64,000 bases of DNA from Opitutus sp. ER46 (lineage in GTDB: Bacteria > Verrucomicrobiota > Verrucomicrobiia > Opitutales > Opitutaceae). The stretch lies in contig NZ_QAYX01000022.1 in assembly GCF_003054705.1 (NCBI RefSeq), forward strand, positions 595,071 through 659,070, given 5' to 3'. The translations under genes were made by a program, and so were the position numbers. Of the stretch, positions 33,068-42,036 are shown piece by piece; within the stretch, counting starts at the first letter, position 1; each line of letters begins with the position of its first letter. The notes beneath the pieces were generated by a model. The model saw only the letters and a program-made list of their open reading frames with translations. It made no database searches and was not told the DNA's origin.

Positions 33068-34195
33068 TCAGCGCAGCAGGGCGCCCGCGCACCAGAGGAT
33101 GGGCGCCTGGCCGTGGAGGTCGCCGGTCAGCCGGAGTCGCGCCAGGTAGTACGGACGGTCGAGGCCCTTGTTCGTACCCTCGCACACGTCGGTTATGTCG
33201 CCCTCCGCATTGATCCGCTGCACGAGCGCAAGCCAGCCCTTGCGCGCCGCCCCAGCGTAAGTCTTCTCGTCGAGCCAGCCGTGCTGCACGCCCGTGATGA
33301 ACGCGAACGTGAACATGCCCGTGCCCGAGGTTTCCGGCCACGACTGCGGATCGTCGATCAGTTGCCGCCACATGCCATCCTCGCCCTGAAATTTCAGCAG
33401 CGTCGCCATCATCTTCTGATATCCGGCCAGAATGCGCGGCCGCAGCGGATGGTCGGTTGGCAGCGAACGGAGCAGCTCCGACATTCCGGCGGCGAACCAG
33501 CCGTTGCCGCGCCCCCAGAAGAACTGCGAGTCGGGCGCATGGAAGAACAGGCCGTTCGGCTGCTGGAGCTTGTCGAGGTACGCCACCGCTTCCCGCGCCG
33601 CCCGGTCCACATAAACCCATTCACCGGTCGCGCGGTAGGCCTGCGTCTGGAGCATCGTGATCATGTACATGTCATCGATCCAGAAGCGCGTGTGCCAGGT
33701 GAGCCCGGCGGCGAGACCCTCGCGCGCTTCCGGACTCAGCTCGGTGCCGGCCACCGGGGCGGCCCACTGCTCGTCGGCGATCCGCCGGCCGAGTTGGAGG
33801 AAACGCGGATCCTTGGTCCGCTGGTACAATTCCAGCGGCAACGCGCCAAACACTGCCCAGTCAACGTTCGTCACCGGCGGGATCAGGCTGGCCCGCGGGC
33901 CAAAGATCGGCTCGAACCGCGCCACGAGCCGGCTCCTCAGGGCCTGGTTGTCCGTGAGCTGGGCAAACTCGAGCGCGCCGTACCAAGTGCAGGTCTCGGC
34001 ATAGTGAAAGAAGCGCTTTTCACGGCCCGACAGCCGGTAGTCCTTCGACAGAAACCGCTCGGAGACGCGCAGGCCGACTTCGCGGGGCGAAGAGCCGGCC
34101 GGCCACGAGCTGAAGCTGGACTCGGCATAGCTCGGCATCGCGGTGGCCAGGCAGAGCCCGGCCAAGAGCAGTTTGGTGATGGATGGGGTTTTCAT
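33068..34195 (-). CDS. GH105-like unsaturated rhamnogalacturonyl hydrolase
   Basis: A 375-aa exported (alpha/alpha)6-barrel enzyme. GH105 removes the unsaturated uronic acid left at the non-reducing end after pectate or rhamnogalacturonan lyase action. Diagnostic motifs are TRFWIDDMYMI (the catalytic Asp region), FFWGRGNGWFAAG and SGTGMFTFAFITGV. Start ATG 34195 gives a proper signal peptide (ITKLLLAGLCLATAMPSYA); the longer frame upstream overlaps the preceding gene. Its presence with PL10 and a beta-helix protein is the best evidence that the locus targets a pectin-like polymer. Confidence 0.88.
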   Translation of the reverse strand: MKTPSITKLLLAGLCLATAMPSYAESSFSSWPAGSSPREVGLRVSERFLSKDYRLSGREKRFFHYAETCTWYGALEFAQLTDNQALRSRLVARFEPIFGPRASLIPPVTNVDWAVFGALPLELYQRTKDPRFLQLGRRIADEQWAAPVAGTELSPEAREGLAAGLTWHTRFWIDDMYMITMLQTQAYRATGEWVYVDRAAREAVAYLDKLQQPNGLFFHAPDSQFFWGRGNGWFAAGMSELLRSLPTDHPLRPRILAGYQKMMATLLKFQGEDGMWRQLIDDPQSWPETSGTGMFTFAFITGVQHGWLDEKTYAGAARKGWLALVQRINAEGDITDVCEGTNKGLDRPYYLARLRLTGDLHGQAPILWCAGALLR

Positions 34196-34208
34196 GAGAA
34201 TTTCGTGC

Positions 34209-37200
34209 CTAGCAGGCAACGATGCCGATGCCATGCAGGGCGGGATATTCGAGGCCGGACTTCTGAATGCGCACGACGATCTCGCGCGTCGCTTCGTTGC
34301 GCCCCTCCGGCACGGAAAGCGCCGCTCCAGCGTCGCTCGGGGTGGCGGGGAGATCCCAGCCATATTCGCCCGCGGCGGGAAAGACGGCCGTTTGCGTCAC
34401 CCCCTGGACCGTGAGTTTGAACTGTCCCGCCGCGGCGGGGTTGCCCGTGATGATAAGGCGGGCCGGCCGATGGGCGGGTGCGCGCAGCCGCACTTCGATG
34501 GCCCCGTTGGGAAACACGCGATTGCCGACGACGCGAACCGGACGCCCTGCGAGCAGATGCGCATGGCTGGCGTGCATCGGACGATCGACGCGGATGTCGT
34601 CCAGGAATCCGCCCGCGACGACGAAATCGACGAGACCCGGCCGCCCCTGCCACGCGGCGCGCTCGGCCTGTTCGGCTTCGTACTCGGACGACAACTGCCG
34701 CAGCAACGCCCCGATCGGCGAAAGATAGGCCGCCTCGATGCTGTCCTCCGCCGGACCTTCTTGTCCGTACTCATGCGCCCCCGCCAGGTCTGGCGCGATC
34801 GTGGCGCCGCTCGCCGGGAGGAAGGGAGCGAGCTCAGCGTTCGCGGCCGCCAGCGCCGCGCCGAGTGACGGCTGCCCCCGTCCGCCCTGCTCCAGGTCGT
34901 CGAAATACGCCGCAATGCAGCGGCACCAGGCCCGAATGGTGCGGGTGACGACGACGGCACGCTGCCACGCCGCGTGTGCCGTCTGGTACTCCTCCGGCGA
35001 CAAGCGGTCGCGCAGCGCGTCGACGGCCTGCAAGCCTGCGGCCGCCAACTCGACCGCCTCGTCCTTCTCGCGCAACAGGGCGGCGCGGCTTGGCGTCGTG
35101 CGGTCGGGCAGGATGCCCCACATGTTGGGATGCACGGCCAGGCTGCGTGCCGGTGAAAAGGTGGAGAGGATTCCTCCCGCCTTGATCCATTTCCAGTCCG
35201 GCGGAATGGGAAACGCGTGGAAAATCACATTTCCGTCGATGAAGTGCGTCCGCTTCACCATTTCGATGCCCCGTTTCATCACGGCGATCATCTCGTCGGG
35301 ACAGCCGGCCCAATGCGTCCACGCCCAGTCACGCCACACGTCGTCGGCGGTCGCGGCGGGATCGCGGATCGCCCGCTCGAAGGCGAACAGATTGATCGCC
35401 TGCGTGGAGCGGAAGGCGGCGTGGCCGATGCGATCGACGCGGATCACATGGCGGTTGACGCCCTGCTGCCGCGCGTAGGCGACCGTCTGGAGGACGCGGG
35501 CCGGATCCGGGGCCGGCAGGTAACCCGCGCCGAGAAACTCCCCAATCGAGTCGTATTCCGCGCCAAGCGTGCACTGTTCCGTCCGCCGCAGGTACGGGTT
35601 GGTCGGCAGAAAGGGGCTGAAGTCATACGGCGTGATCTTCGTCTCGATCTCAAACGGCACCGTCGTCCGCGCCGCCGCGGCGCCCGCGAGGATGTCCTCA
35701 TAGTCCTGCGCAATGGACCCGAAGCTCCGCAGGACTAGGCGCTTTCCGCGGACGTGCAGCTCCGCCGCGAAGGTTTCCAGGATGCGCTGCACCACCTGCG
35801 CCGGCGGATAGCGCTCCGGATCGGAGTTGTGGATGACGGAGTAGTCCGACTCGGTCAGCGTCAGGACCAGGCCGTCGAGGTCCGGCACGTGGTCGAAGAA
35901 TTCGCGGATCTTGGAGCGGACGAGCGCGTGATACGCCTCGCCCAGTAGATTGAACTCGCCGTTTTCGTCGAGCAGGCCCGGGAGCTTTTCGACCACGGCG
36001 CGCGGCACCATGACCTCGCGGTGCCAGTAATAGACCGGCCGGCCGGAGGCGTGGGCGAGCGCCACGATCTCGCGGAGCACCCTGATGTTCTCCTCCACCT
36101 TCCGGGCGTCGATCGTGTCCGCCACGGTCGGGTAATCGCGAAACCGGATTGCGCCGTCGAGGTTGCCGTTGCAGTGCACGTCCCCGCAGATCTCGAAGCT
36201 GTCGACCTGGTACGCCGCGGCGGCCGCGATGACGTCCTTCATGTAGGCGGGATCCGGCTTCACCGGGTGCATGAGCGACCAGGTGATCTCCGGCCGCCCC
36301 GCCGGCGCCGGCTGCGGGGCCGCGCCCTTCTTCCTCGGCGCGGACTTGCGTTTCCGGGCCGGGTCGGGCGCCCGTCGCCGACGCGACGTCGCCACCGCGA
36401 CGGCCTCATGCGGCCCGGGCGTCGCCGTGGACTCGTCGCACCCGCCCAACGCGGCGTCCCCCCCCCCCCCGGCGTCCGCGAACACCGGCTCTTCGACGCC
36501 GCGGCGCGGATGGTCAACCCGGCCTAACGGCGCCGGCGCCGGCATCGTCCGACGCCAGAGGTCCGCCATCGCGAAGAGCGGGTTGTGGCCCACGTAGTCG
36601 CGGCACGGCAGGTTGCGCGTGGGCTTGCGCCTGAGGGATTCCTCGTCCCCGCGCTCGGGATGGTGGAACTCCCAGATCGTGCCCGTGCGCTCAAACTGCG
36701 TGGCGGTGCCGTCGAGCGCCGCCTCAAGGATGCGATGCGCCGCGTCGCCGCGGCCATAGCGGGCACAGCCGCGCGCGGCCCAGTAGGTCATGCTGTTCCA
36801 CGCCGGACCGCGCCACATCCGCAGCTCGAACTTGGCGTCAGATCGCGCGACGGTCGCGATGGGATGCGGCGTGAAGAACTCCCGGGGGTTGAGCAGATGC
36901 TCGTCGATGACGCGCCGAGCCTGCTCCGCGGTCGCGGCGCCCACCACGACCGGCCACATGCCCTCGAACGCGAGACGGCGGCGCGCGGGCTCACGCACGG
37001 TCCAGGCGTCATAAAAGAATCCCGTCTGGGGATCCCAGAGTTCGCGGCGGATGAAGTCCTGGAGCGCGCGAGCCTTCTGCTCCCATTCGCGCGCGGGTTG
37101 GCCGAGCGCGCGGCTCCAGTTTGCCGCGTGCTCATAGAGCATGAAAACGTGCGCGGACGCGTCGACCGCCGCCGCCGGCGTGGTCAGCCGCTCATCGTAG

Positions 37201-38042
37201 CGCACCCCTTCGTCGATGCCGCTTTCCCAGGTGCCTTCGCGCTGGTCGATATAGAAGAAGCCGCCCCCCGCCACGGCACGCTGGCGCTCGAACCAGCCGA
37301 TCTGCCGGATCAGCGCGTCCCGGCACTTGCGCAGCACCGGCGTGTCGCCGGTCTCTTCCACGTAGGCATCCACCGCGATCACCCAGATGGGCGGAAAACC
37401 CTTGAAGGTCTTCCAACTCGCGATGTCGCCCGGTTTGAACAGCACAATGCCCGGGATGAGTCCGTCGGGCTGCTGGCCGGCCAGTTCGTTGTAGATCTGG
37501 TTGCGGACGTGCTGGGGCAGCGCGCGCACGGTATCGAGCCGTTCATGGGTGAGGTCGATGTGCCCGAAAACCGTCCCGTCCTGATAGCCGGGCCCCATGG
37601 TCTGGTACGGGTATGGCAGGTGGGCGCGAGCGGGAAGGATGCTGCGCGCGTGCAGATCTGCCAGGTACCGCAGCATCGGCGACCAGTTGGCCTTCACGGG
37701 CTGGTCCGCCTCGCGGAGCAACGCCTCTCTGAGCTGCGCGCCGATCTCGGCCGCGCTCGGCCCCGCCGGACGGCTGGCCACCACGTCGGGTGGTGTCGCG
37801 TGATCGGTCATCCCGGCGGCCAGATCGCCGACGATGGCCGCGCTCGCCGCCGTCACGAGCACACCCACGCCGAACGCACCCAGGAGCAGGCGGAGCTTCG
37901 AGGCCACACGCCGCGCGTCCGACGGTCGCGCGTCCCTCTGCGCGGCCGGTGCGAAGCCGTCGCCCATGGCCAGTCTCATCGTGTTCGTTGGTCGGTTCAT
38001 TTTATTGGGTGCGCGGCGACGGCGCGGCGGGCCGTCACTCAT
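34209..38042 (-). CDS. Giant GH63-like glycosidase fused to a second sugar-enzyme-like domain across a G13 tract
   Basis: 1277 aa. Residues 45-75 are a membrane/signal segment. Residues about 95-510 are an (alpha/alpha)6 domain like GH63/trehalase-type glucosidases, with the WRGPAWNSMTYWAARG motif. Residues about 520-600 are a low-complexity linker (Gly, Arg, Lys, Pro, Ala) encoded partly by a run of 13 G. Residues about 600-1277 look like a TIM barrel plus helical and beta tail (DVHCNGNLDG, PVYYWHREVMVP, VLTLTESDYSVI), related at a distance to alpha-glucuronidase-like proteins. Loss of one G would end translation about 20 codons later, at 36406. It may be a true fusion, a phase-variable one, or two genes joined by error. 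Start 38042 overlaps the sulfatase stop; ATG 38000 is the alternative. Confidence 0.7.
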   Translation of the reverse strand: MSDGPPRRRRAPNKMNRPTNTMRLAMGDGFAPAAQRDARPSDARRVASKLRLLLGAFGVGVLVTAASAAIVGDLAAGMTDHATPPDVVASRPAGPSAAEIGAQLREALLREADQPVKANWSPMLRYLADLHARSILPARAHLPYPYQTMGPGYQDGTVFGHIDLTHERLDTVRALPQHVRNQIYNELAGQQPDGLIPGIVLFKPGDIASWKTFKGFPPIWVIAVDAYVEETGDTPVLRKCRDALIRQIGWFERQRAVAGGGFFYIDQREGTWESGIDEGVRYDERLTTPAAAVDASAHVFMLYEHAANWSRALGQPAREWEQKARALQDFIRRELWDPQTGFFYDAWTVREPARRRLAFEGMWPVVVGAATAEQARRVIDEHLLNPREFFTPHPIATVARSDAKFELRMWRGPAWNSMTYWAARGCARYGRGDAAHRILEAALDGTATQFERTGTIWEFHHPERGDEESLRRKPTRNLPCRDYVGHNPLFAMADLWRRTMPAPAPLGRVDHPRRGVEEPVFADAGGGGDAALGGCDESTATPGPHEAVAVATSRRRRAPDPARKRKSAPRKKGAAPQPAPAGRPEITWSLMHPVKPDPAYMKDVIAAAAAYQVDSFEICGDVHCNGNLDGAIRFRDYPTVADTIDARKVEENIRVLREIVALAHASGRPVYYWHREVMVPRAVVEKLPGLLDENGEFNLLGEAYHALVRSKIREFFDHVPDLDGLVLTLTESDYSVIHNSDPERYPPAQVVQRILETFAAELHVRGKRLVLRSFGSIAQDYEDILAGAAAARTTVPFEIETKITPYDFSPFLPTNPYLRRTEQCTLGAEYDSIGEFLGAGYLPAPDPARVLQTVAYARQQGVNRHVIRVDRIGHAAFRSTQAINLFAFERAIRDPAATADDVWRDWAWTHWAGCPDEMIAVMKRGIEMVKRTHFIDGNVIFHAFPIPPDWKWIKAGGILSTFSPARSLAVHPNMWGILPDRTTPSRAALLREKDEAVELAAAGLQAVDALRDRLSPEEYQTAHAAWQRAVVVTRTIRAWCRCIAAYFDDLEQGGRGQPSLGAALAAANAELAPFLPASGATIAPDLAGAHEYGQEGPAEDSIEAAYLSPIGALLRQLSSEYEAEQAERAAWQGRPGLVDFVVAGGFLDDIRVDRPMHASHAHLLAGRPVRVVGNRVFPNGAIEVRLRAPAHRPARLIITGNPAAAGQFKLTVQGVTQTAVFPAAGEYGWDLPATPSDAGAALSVPEGRNEATREIVVRIQKSGLEYPALHGIGIVAC
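36458..36470 (-). repeat. 13-base homopolymer (poly-G in coding strand)
   Basis: Thirteen C on the plus strand, read as G13 (Gly-Gly-Gly-Gly) near residue 525 of the giant glycosidase, exactly at the junction of its two halves. Such tracts slip readily in replication and are also prone to sequencing errors. Confidence 0.9.
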
Positions 38043-39498
38043 ATTTCCATTTGTGCAGCCAGGGATCCTTCGTCGCCGCCTGCCACTGCTTCAGCTTCGC
38101 CAACAGTTCCGACTTGGCGGCCTGGGTCGCGGGATCGTCGGCCAGATTGTGAATCTCATCCGGGTCCTGCTGCACGTCGTAAAGCTCAACGCGCGGCCGA
38201 TGCAGGAACTGCTCGATCGAGCGCCGGCCGAGCATCGGGTCCGGTCGCTGGGTGGCGCTGATCCAGGTCGGCGAGTGGATGAGGTCGTTGGCGTTCGGGA
38301 ACGGCAGCTCGCTCGCGAGGTTGACGATCAGCTTGTACTGCGGCGTGCGCACCACCCGCATGGGGTAATACATCGTGATCCCGTGGAAGGTGTGCGAGGC
38401 ATACGCCTCGTTCCATCCGGGCAGCGGCCCGCCATCGACGCCGGCCCGGAACGAACGCCCGTCAAACTCAGCCGCCGGCGCGGGCACGCCGGCGAAGTCG
38501 AGGATCGTCGGTACGAGGTCGGCCCAGGTCACCATTCCGTCCTGCACGGCGCCGGGATGCTGCCGGCCCGGGGCCCGCACGAGGCAGGGAAGCTGCATGC
38601 CGACGTCGTACAGCGTCGTCTTTGCGCCCGGGAATGGCGCGCCGTTGTCCGAGATGTAGATGATGAGCGTGGAATCGTACTTTCCGGCCGCCTTGAGTTC
38701 GGCGATGAGCCGGCCGATCCCTTGGTCCATCCGGGAAATGGACTGGTAGTACTCCGCCAGTTCCGCCCGCGTCTCGGGCGTGTCGGGCAGATAGTTGGGG
38801 ACAATGACGTCCTCGGGGCGGTACACCACCGGGGTGACGCCCGGCCGGCCTTCGGGCCGGTTGCCGAAGGAATTCGGCCGGGGGTAGGTGTCGAAGGTCG
38901 GCCGGCCGTTCGGCAGGACGGCGTTCATCCGGTGCGGGTCGTCGGTGGCGTAATAGAGGAAGAACGGGCGGTCGTCCGGCGCGGTGATAACGCCGCGGGC
39001 GAGTTCGGCCATCTCCACCGGGCTCCGTCCGATCGTCGCCGGATCGTTTGCCGCGCCGGGCGAAAGGATGGTCTGGAACGCATACACGGACGCCGGCGCG
39101 ACGTGGAACTTGCCCACGCGCGCAGTCCGGTAGCCCGCCTGCGCCAACCGGACCGGCAGGCTTTTCACGGTGGAAAACGAGGAGAAGTGGCTGTCGTCAT
39201 GCTCGAGACCATACATGCCATTCCGGTGGTTCTGCTGGCCCGTCAGAATGACGGAGCGGGACGGGCTGCAGCTGGCGGTGGTGCAGAACGCGCGTGAAAA
39301 CCGGGTCCCGTCCGCCGCCAGCGCGTCCAGCGCCGGCGTCTTGACGACGGGGTTGCCGTAACAACCCAGGGCTTCGCGCCCATGGTCGTCGGAAACGATC
39401 AACACCACATTCGGCCGCGGGTCCGGCATCGCGGCACTGCCCACCGCCACGGCGGCAAGGGAGAGGAAGACAAGCGCGGAAGGAGTCGAATGGAACAT
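38035..39498 (-). CDS. Exported type-I sulfatase
   Basis: A 487-aa sulfatase with a signal peptide (residues 1-23). The formylglycine motif is Cys77-Ser-Pro-Ser-Arg81 (C-x-P-x-R), so maturation by an anaerobic or FGE-type maturase is needed; none is in the window. Metal ligands appear in IVSDDHG and ISDNGAP, and GKFHVAP carries the usual Lys/His pair. It resembles heparan N-sulfatase/exo-acting members by overall layout. It would remove sulfate from the glycan handled by this locus. It overlaps the next gene by 8 bp and is 12 bp after GH31. Confidence 0.92.
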   Translation of the reverse strand: MFHSTPSALVFLSLAAVAVGSAAMPDPRPNVVLIVSDDHGREALGCYGNPVVKTPALDALAADGTRFSRAFCTTASCSPSRSVILTGQQNHRNGMYGLEHDDSHFSSFSTVKSLPVRLAQAGYRTARVGKFHVAPASVYAFQTILSPGAANDPATIGRSPVEMAELARGVITAPDDRPFFLYYATDDPHRMNAVLPNGRPTFDTYPRPNSFGNRPEGRPGVTPVVYRPEDVIVPNYLPDTPETRAELAEYYQSISRMDQGIGRLIAELKAAGKYDSTLIIYISDNGAPFPGAKTTLYDVGMQLPCLVRAPGRQHPGAVQDGMVTWADLVPTILDFAGVPAPAAEFDGRSFRAGVDGGPLPGWNEAYASHTFHGITMYYPMRVVRTPQYKLIVNLASELPFPNANDLIHSPTWISATQRPDPMLGRRSIEQFLHRPRVELYDVQQDPDEIHNLADDPATQAAKSELLAKLKQWQAATKDPWLHKWKYE

Positions 39499-39510
39499 GA
39501 AGGTAGGCGG

Positions 39511-42036
39511 CTATGGCGTCGTTTGCAGAGCCACGGTCAGAGCACCGGCCGCCCCATCGCGGGGTTGGCGCACCCAGAGTTTCCGGGTGTCGGCGTCGAA
39601 GCACCACCCCTCGCCGCCCCGGCGAAACGCGGTGAGCGAGGTGAACCGAGCGAGGTCCAGGACTCCGGCCCGGACGGCAGTGGGCAACTCGCCGTCGAGA
39701 TGGATGCGGAGGAGATGGTTGCGCTGGGTCGGGCCCCACTGCACCCGCAGTTGGTCGCCCTCACGCGCAACCGTGATGGGGACCGGGCCCTCGGTATCGT
39801 GGAGCGTGAACGCACTGGAGCCGCTGCGGCGCGGCCAGATCGCCAGCGTGACGTACCCCGCGGACTCGGCCCAGCCGAACCCGCTGTATTCATTCTCCAC
39901 CTCCAAGGGAATGATGGCGCCCTCGCGGATGAACACCGGAAACTTGTCCCGGGCCGTCCATCCCTTGAACCAGTTGATCCGCACGGGACCCGTCACGGTC
40001 TCGCGGTCGTCCCAAAAATCATGCCACCGGCCCGCCGGCAGGTACACGCTGCGCTCCGGATTCCGGTTCAGCATGGGCGCCACCAGCAGCGCGTCGCCGA
40101 CGGTGAACTCATCGTCCACGCGCCAGCAGTCGACGTCGTCCTGGAAGCTCCACACCAACGGGCGACACACCGGCGCGCCCGTCGCCGCGGCCTCCTGCGC
40201 GAGGCTCATCCAGAGCGGCGTCAGGTCGGTGTGCAGCCAGGCCAGGTACCGGAAATGCCGCAGCGCCTCCGGCGAGTACCACCAGGGCATGTGCAGCGTC
40301 TGCATGCCGGGGAGCATCGCGCCGAATTGCGCCCAGCGCAGCCACGCATCCTCCGGCGCCGGCTGGTCGTCGAACCCGCCGATATCGGTCGAGACGAACG
40401 GCAGCCCGCAGAACGCCAGCGAGAGCGAGGAGAATACGGAGGAGGGCAGGCCGTTGTTCGCGAAGCTGCCGCTGAGGTCGCCCGGCCACTTGAAGTTGGT
40501 GTACGCCGACGAACCCACCCAGGCCGCCCGCGGGACCATCAGGAAATCGTCGCCCAGATGCTGCTGCAGGACGGCGAAGAACGCGCGGTTGTATTCCAGC
40601 GCATAGGAATTGTGGACGTCCTTCCCGACGCGCCCGCCGTGGAGCCGGGCATCCGGCTCGAGGTCCTGACCGGCGTCCAATTTGAACCCGCTGAACCCGA
40701 GCGCGAGGCTGCGCTCGATCTGCTTTTGCCACCAGCGCACCGCCTCCGGGTGAAAGAAGTCGATCGCGTTGTAGTAGTTCGTACCCACGAGTTCGCCGGT
40801 GCCGGAGATTTTGGTGGGTGCGGTGGCGGCCGGTGCGTTCGGGTTCGCGGCCAGATAGTCGTGCGCGACGGCTTCCTTCCAGTTCGACGCCGTGGGCGTG
40901 GTGTATGGCACCGTCCACGCCAGCGTGCGCACCCCCATCGTCCGAAGTTCGCGCACCAGACCGGGGAGGTCCGGGCTGAACACCGGATTGGGCACGAAGG
41001 TCGTACGGGCGTCCTGCCAGGGCGGCTCGAACCAGGTGACGCCCACGGGGATCGAGAGCTCCCGCAACTTGCGGACCATGGCTACGAAGTGTTCGCCCCG
41101 CAGGGTGTCGATCTTCGCGCCGGGCAGGTCCGGGTCGCCCATCAGCCAGAACCAGGGCTGGTACGTCCACCGCGGCGGCATCCGCGGCAGTCCGATCTGG
41201 GTGAGAAAATTCCGGACGGTCGCCGGCAGGCTCGGGCCGGAAACGAGCGTGAGGTCGACCACGGACGCGGGCGCCTCGAACGTCAGCTGGTCGGCGCGGC
41301 GCTGACCGACATCAAAATGCACCCGGCCGCCATAGTTCAGGAACCAGGCGTAGTTGCGCGTGGAGACGTAGTACGGCATGTACGCGCACTCGTCGGGCGT
41401 GCCGCCGCGATCCCACTGGTCGAATGCCTGGCCGCGCTGGGCAACGTGGCCGTTCCACATCTCGCCAAACCCGTACACCTCCTCGACCGGCGCGATCGCG
41501 GTTGCGCCGCGGATGGCAGTGACCGCGGCGCCCTCGGCGCGGACGACGATCCTGAAGCCATGCGGTCCGAAAGTCCGGACCTCCACCGTCGCGGGCCGCG
41601 CGTCGGAAAGGGTGACGCGCAGCCGGGCGGTCGTCGCGTCGACGGGCTCGGCGGCCGTGACGGCGGCGAGCGCCGCCCAGTTGCCGTCGATCTGCAGCGC
41701 AGGCGGCTGCGCCTCGGTGAACTGGGCCGTCCCGCGGCTGTCCCGCAGTTCCATGCGCCAGGGCGACGGCGCGATGACGAGCGTGGCCTGCGCGTTGGAC
41801 AGCCTGATCTCGCCGGCCGACTGCTCCAGAAAGGCCGCGCGGGTCGTGGGCCCCAGCAGGCAGGCCAGAGGCAGCGCGAGCCGGGAAAGGAGGGATCGAA
41901 CCGGGTGGCGCGGGAACACCACGGGGAGCGACGCCCGCGTCCGCACGGGCACGGCACCGCGCACCGCCCTATCGGGCGGCAGCGCGACGGTGCATACCCC
42001 TCGCACCCGGGCCGGATTCTCGCTCCCGCGATTCAT
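39511..42036 (-). CDS. GH31 alpha-glycosidase (alpha-xylosidase/alpha-glucosidase-like)
   Basis: 841 aa. A long N-terminus leads to a hydrophobic export segment near residues 48-68. The N-terminal beta-sandwich is followed by the catalytic barrel with nucleophile motif GFKLDAGQD and acid/base motif WPGDLSGSF. The product-site VSTDIGGFDDQP and C-terminal VYLPAGRWHDFWDD are typical of GH31. GH31 retains anomeric configuration and cleaves alpha-glucosides, alpha-xylosides or sulfoquinovosides; the subgroup is not settled. The start overlaps the PL10 stop by 4 bp (ATGA), so the two are coupled. Confidence 0.9.
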   Translation of the reverse strand: MNRGSENPARVRGVCTVALPPDRAVRGAVPVRTRASLPVVFPRHPVRSLLSRLALPLACLLGPTTRAAFLEQSAGEIRLSNAQATLVIAPSPWRMELRDSRGTAQFTEAQPPALQIDGNWAALAAVTAAEPVDATTARLRVTLSDARPATVEVRTFGPHGFRIVVRAEGAAVTAIRGATAIAPVEEVYGFGEMWNGHVAQRGQAFDQWDRGGTPDECAYMPYYVSTRNYAWFLNYGGRVHFDVGQRRADQLTFEAPASVVDLTLVSGPSLPATVRNFLTQIGLPRMPPRWTYQPWFWLMGDPDLPGAKIDTLRGEHFVAMVRKLRELSIPVGVTWFEPPWQDARTTFVPNPVFSPDLPGLVRELRTMGVRTLAWTVPYTTPTASNWKEAVAHDYLAANPNAPAATAPTKISGTGELVGTNYYNAIDFFHPEAVRWWQKQIERSLALGFSGFKLDAGQDLEPDARLHGGRVGKDVHNSYALEYNRAFFAVLQQHLGDDFLMVPRAAWVGSSAYTNFKWPGDLSGSFANNGLPSSVFSSLSLAFCGLPFVSTDIGGFDDQPAPEDAWLRWAQFGAMLPGMQTLHMPWWYSPEALRHFRYLAWLHTDLTPLWMSLAQEAAATGAPVCRPLVWSFQDDVDCWRVDDEFTVGDALLVAPMLNRNPERSVYLPAGRWHDFWDDRETVTGPVRINWFKGWTARDKFPVFIREGAIIPLEVENEYSGFGWAESAGYVTLAIWPRRSGSSAFTLHDTEGPVPITVAREGDQLRVQWGPTQRNHLLRIHLDGELPTAVRAGVLDLARFTSLTAFRRGGEGWCFDADTRKLWVRQPRDGAAGALTVALQTTP

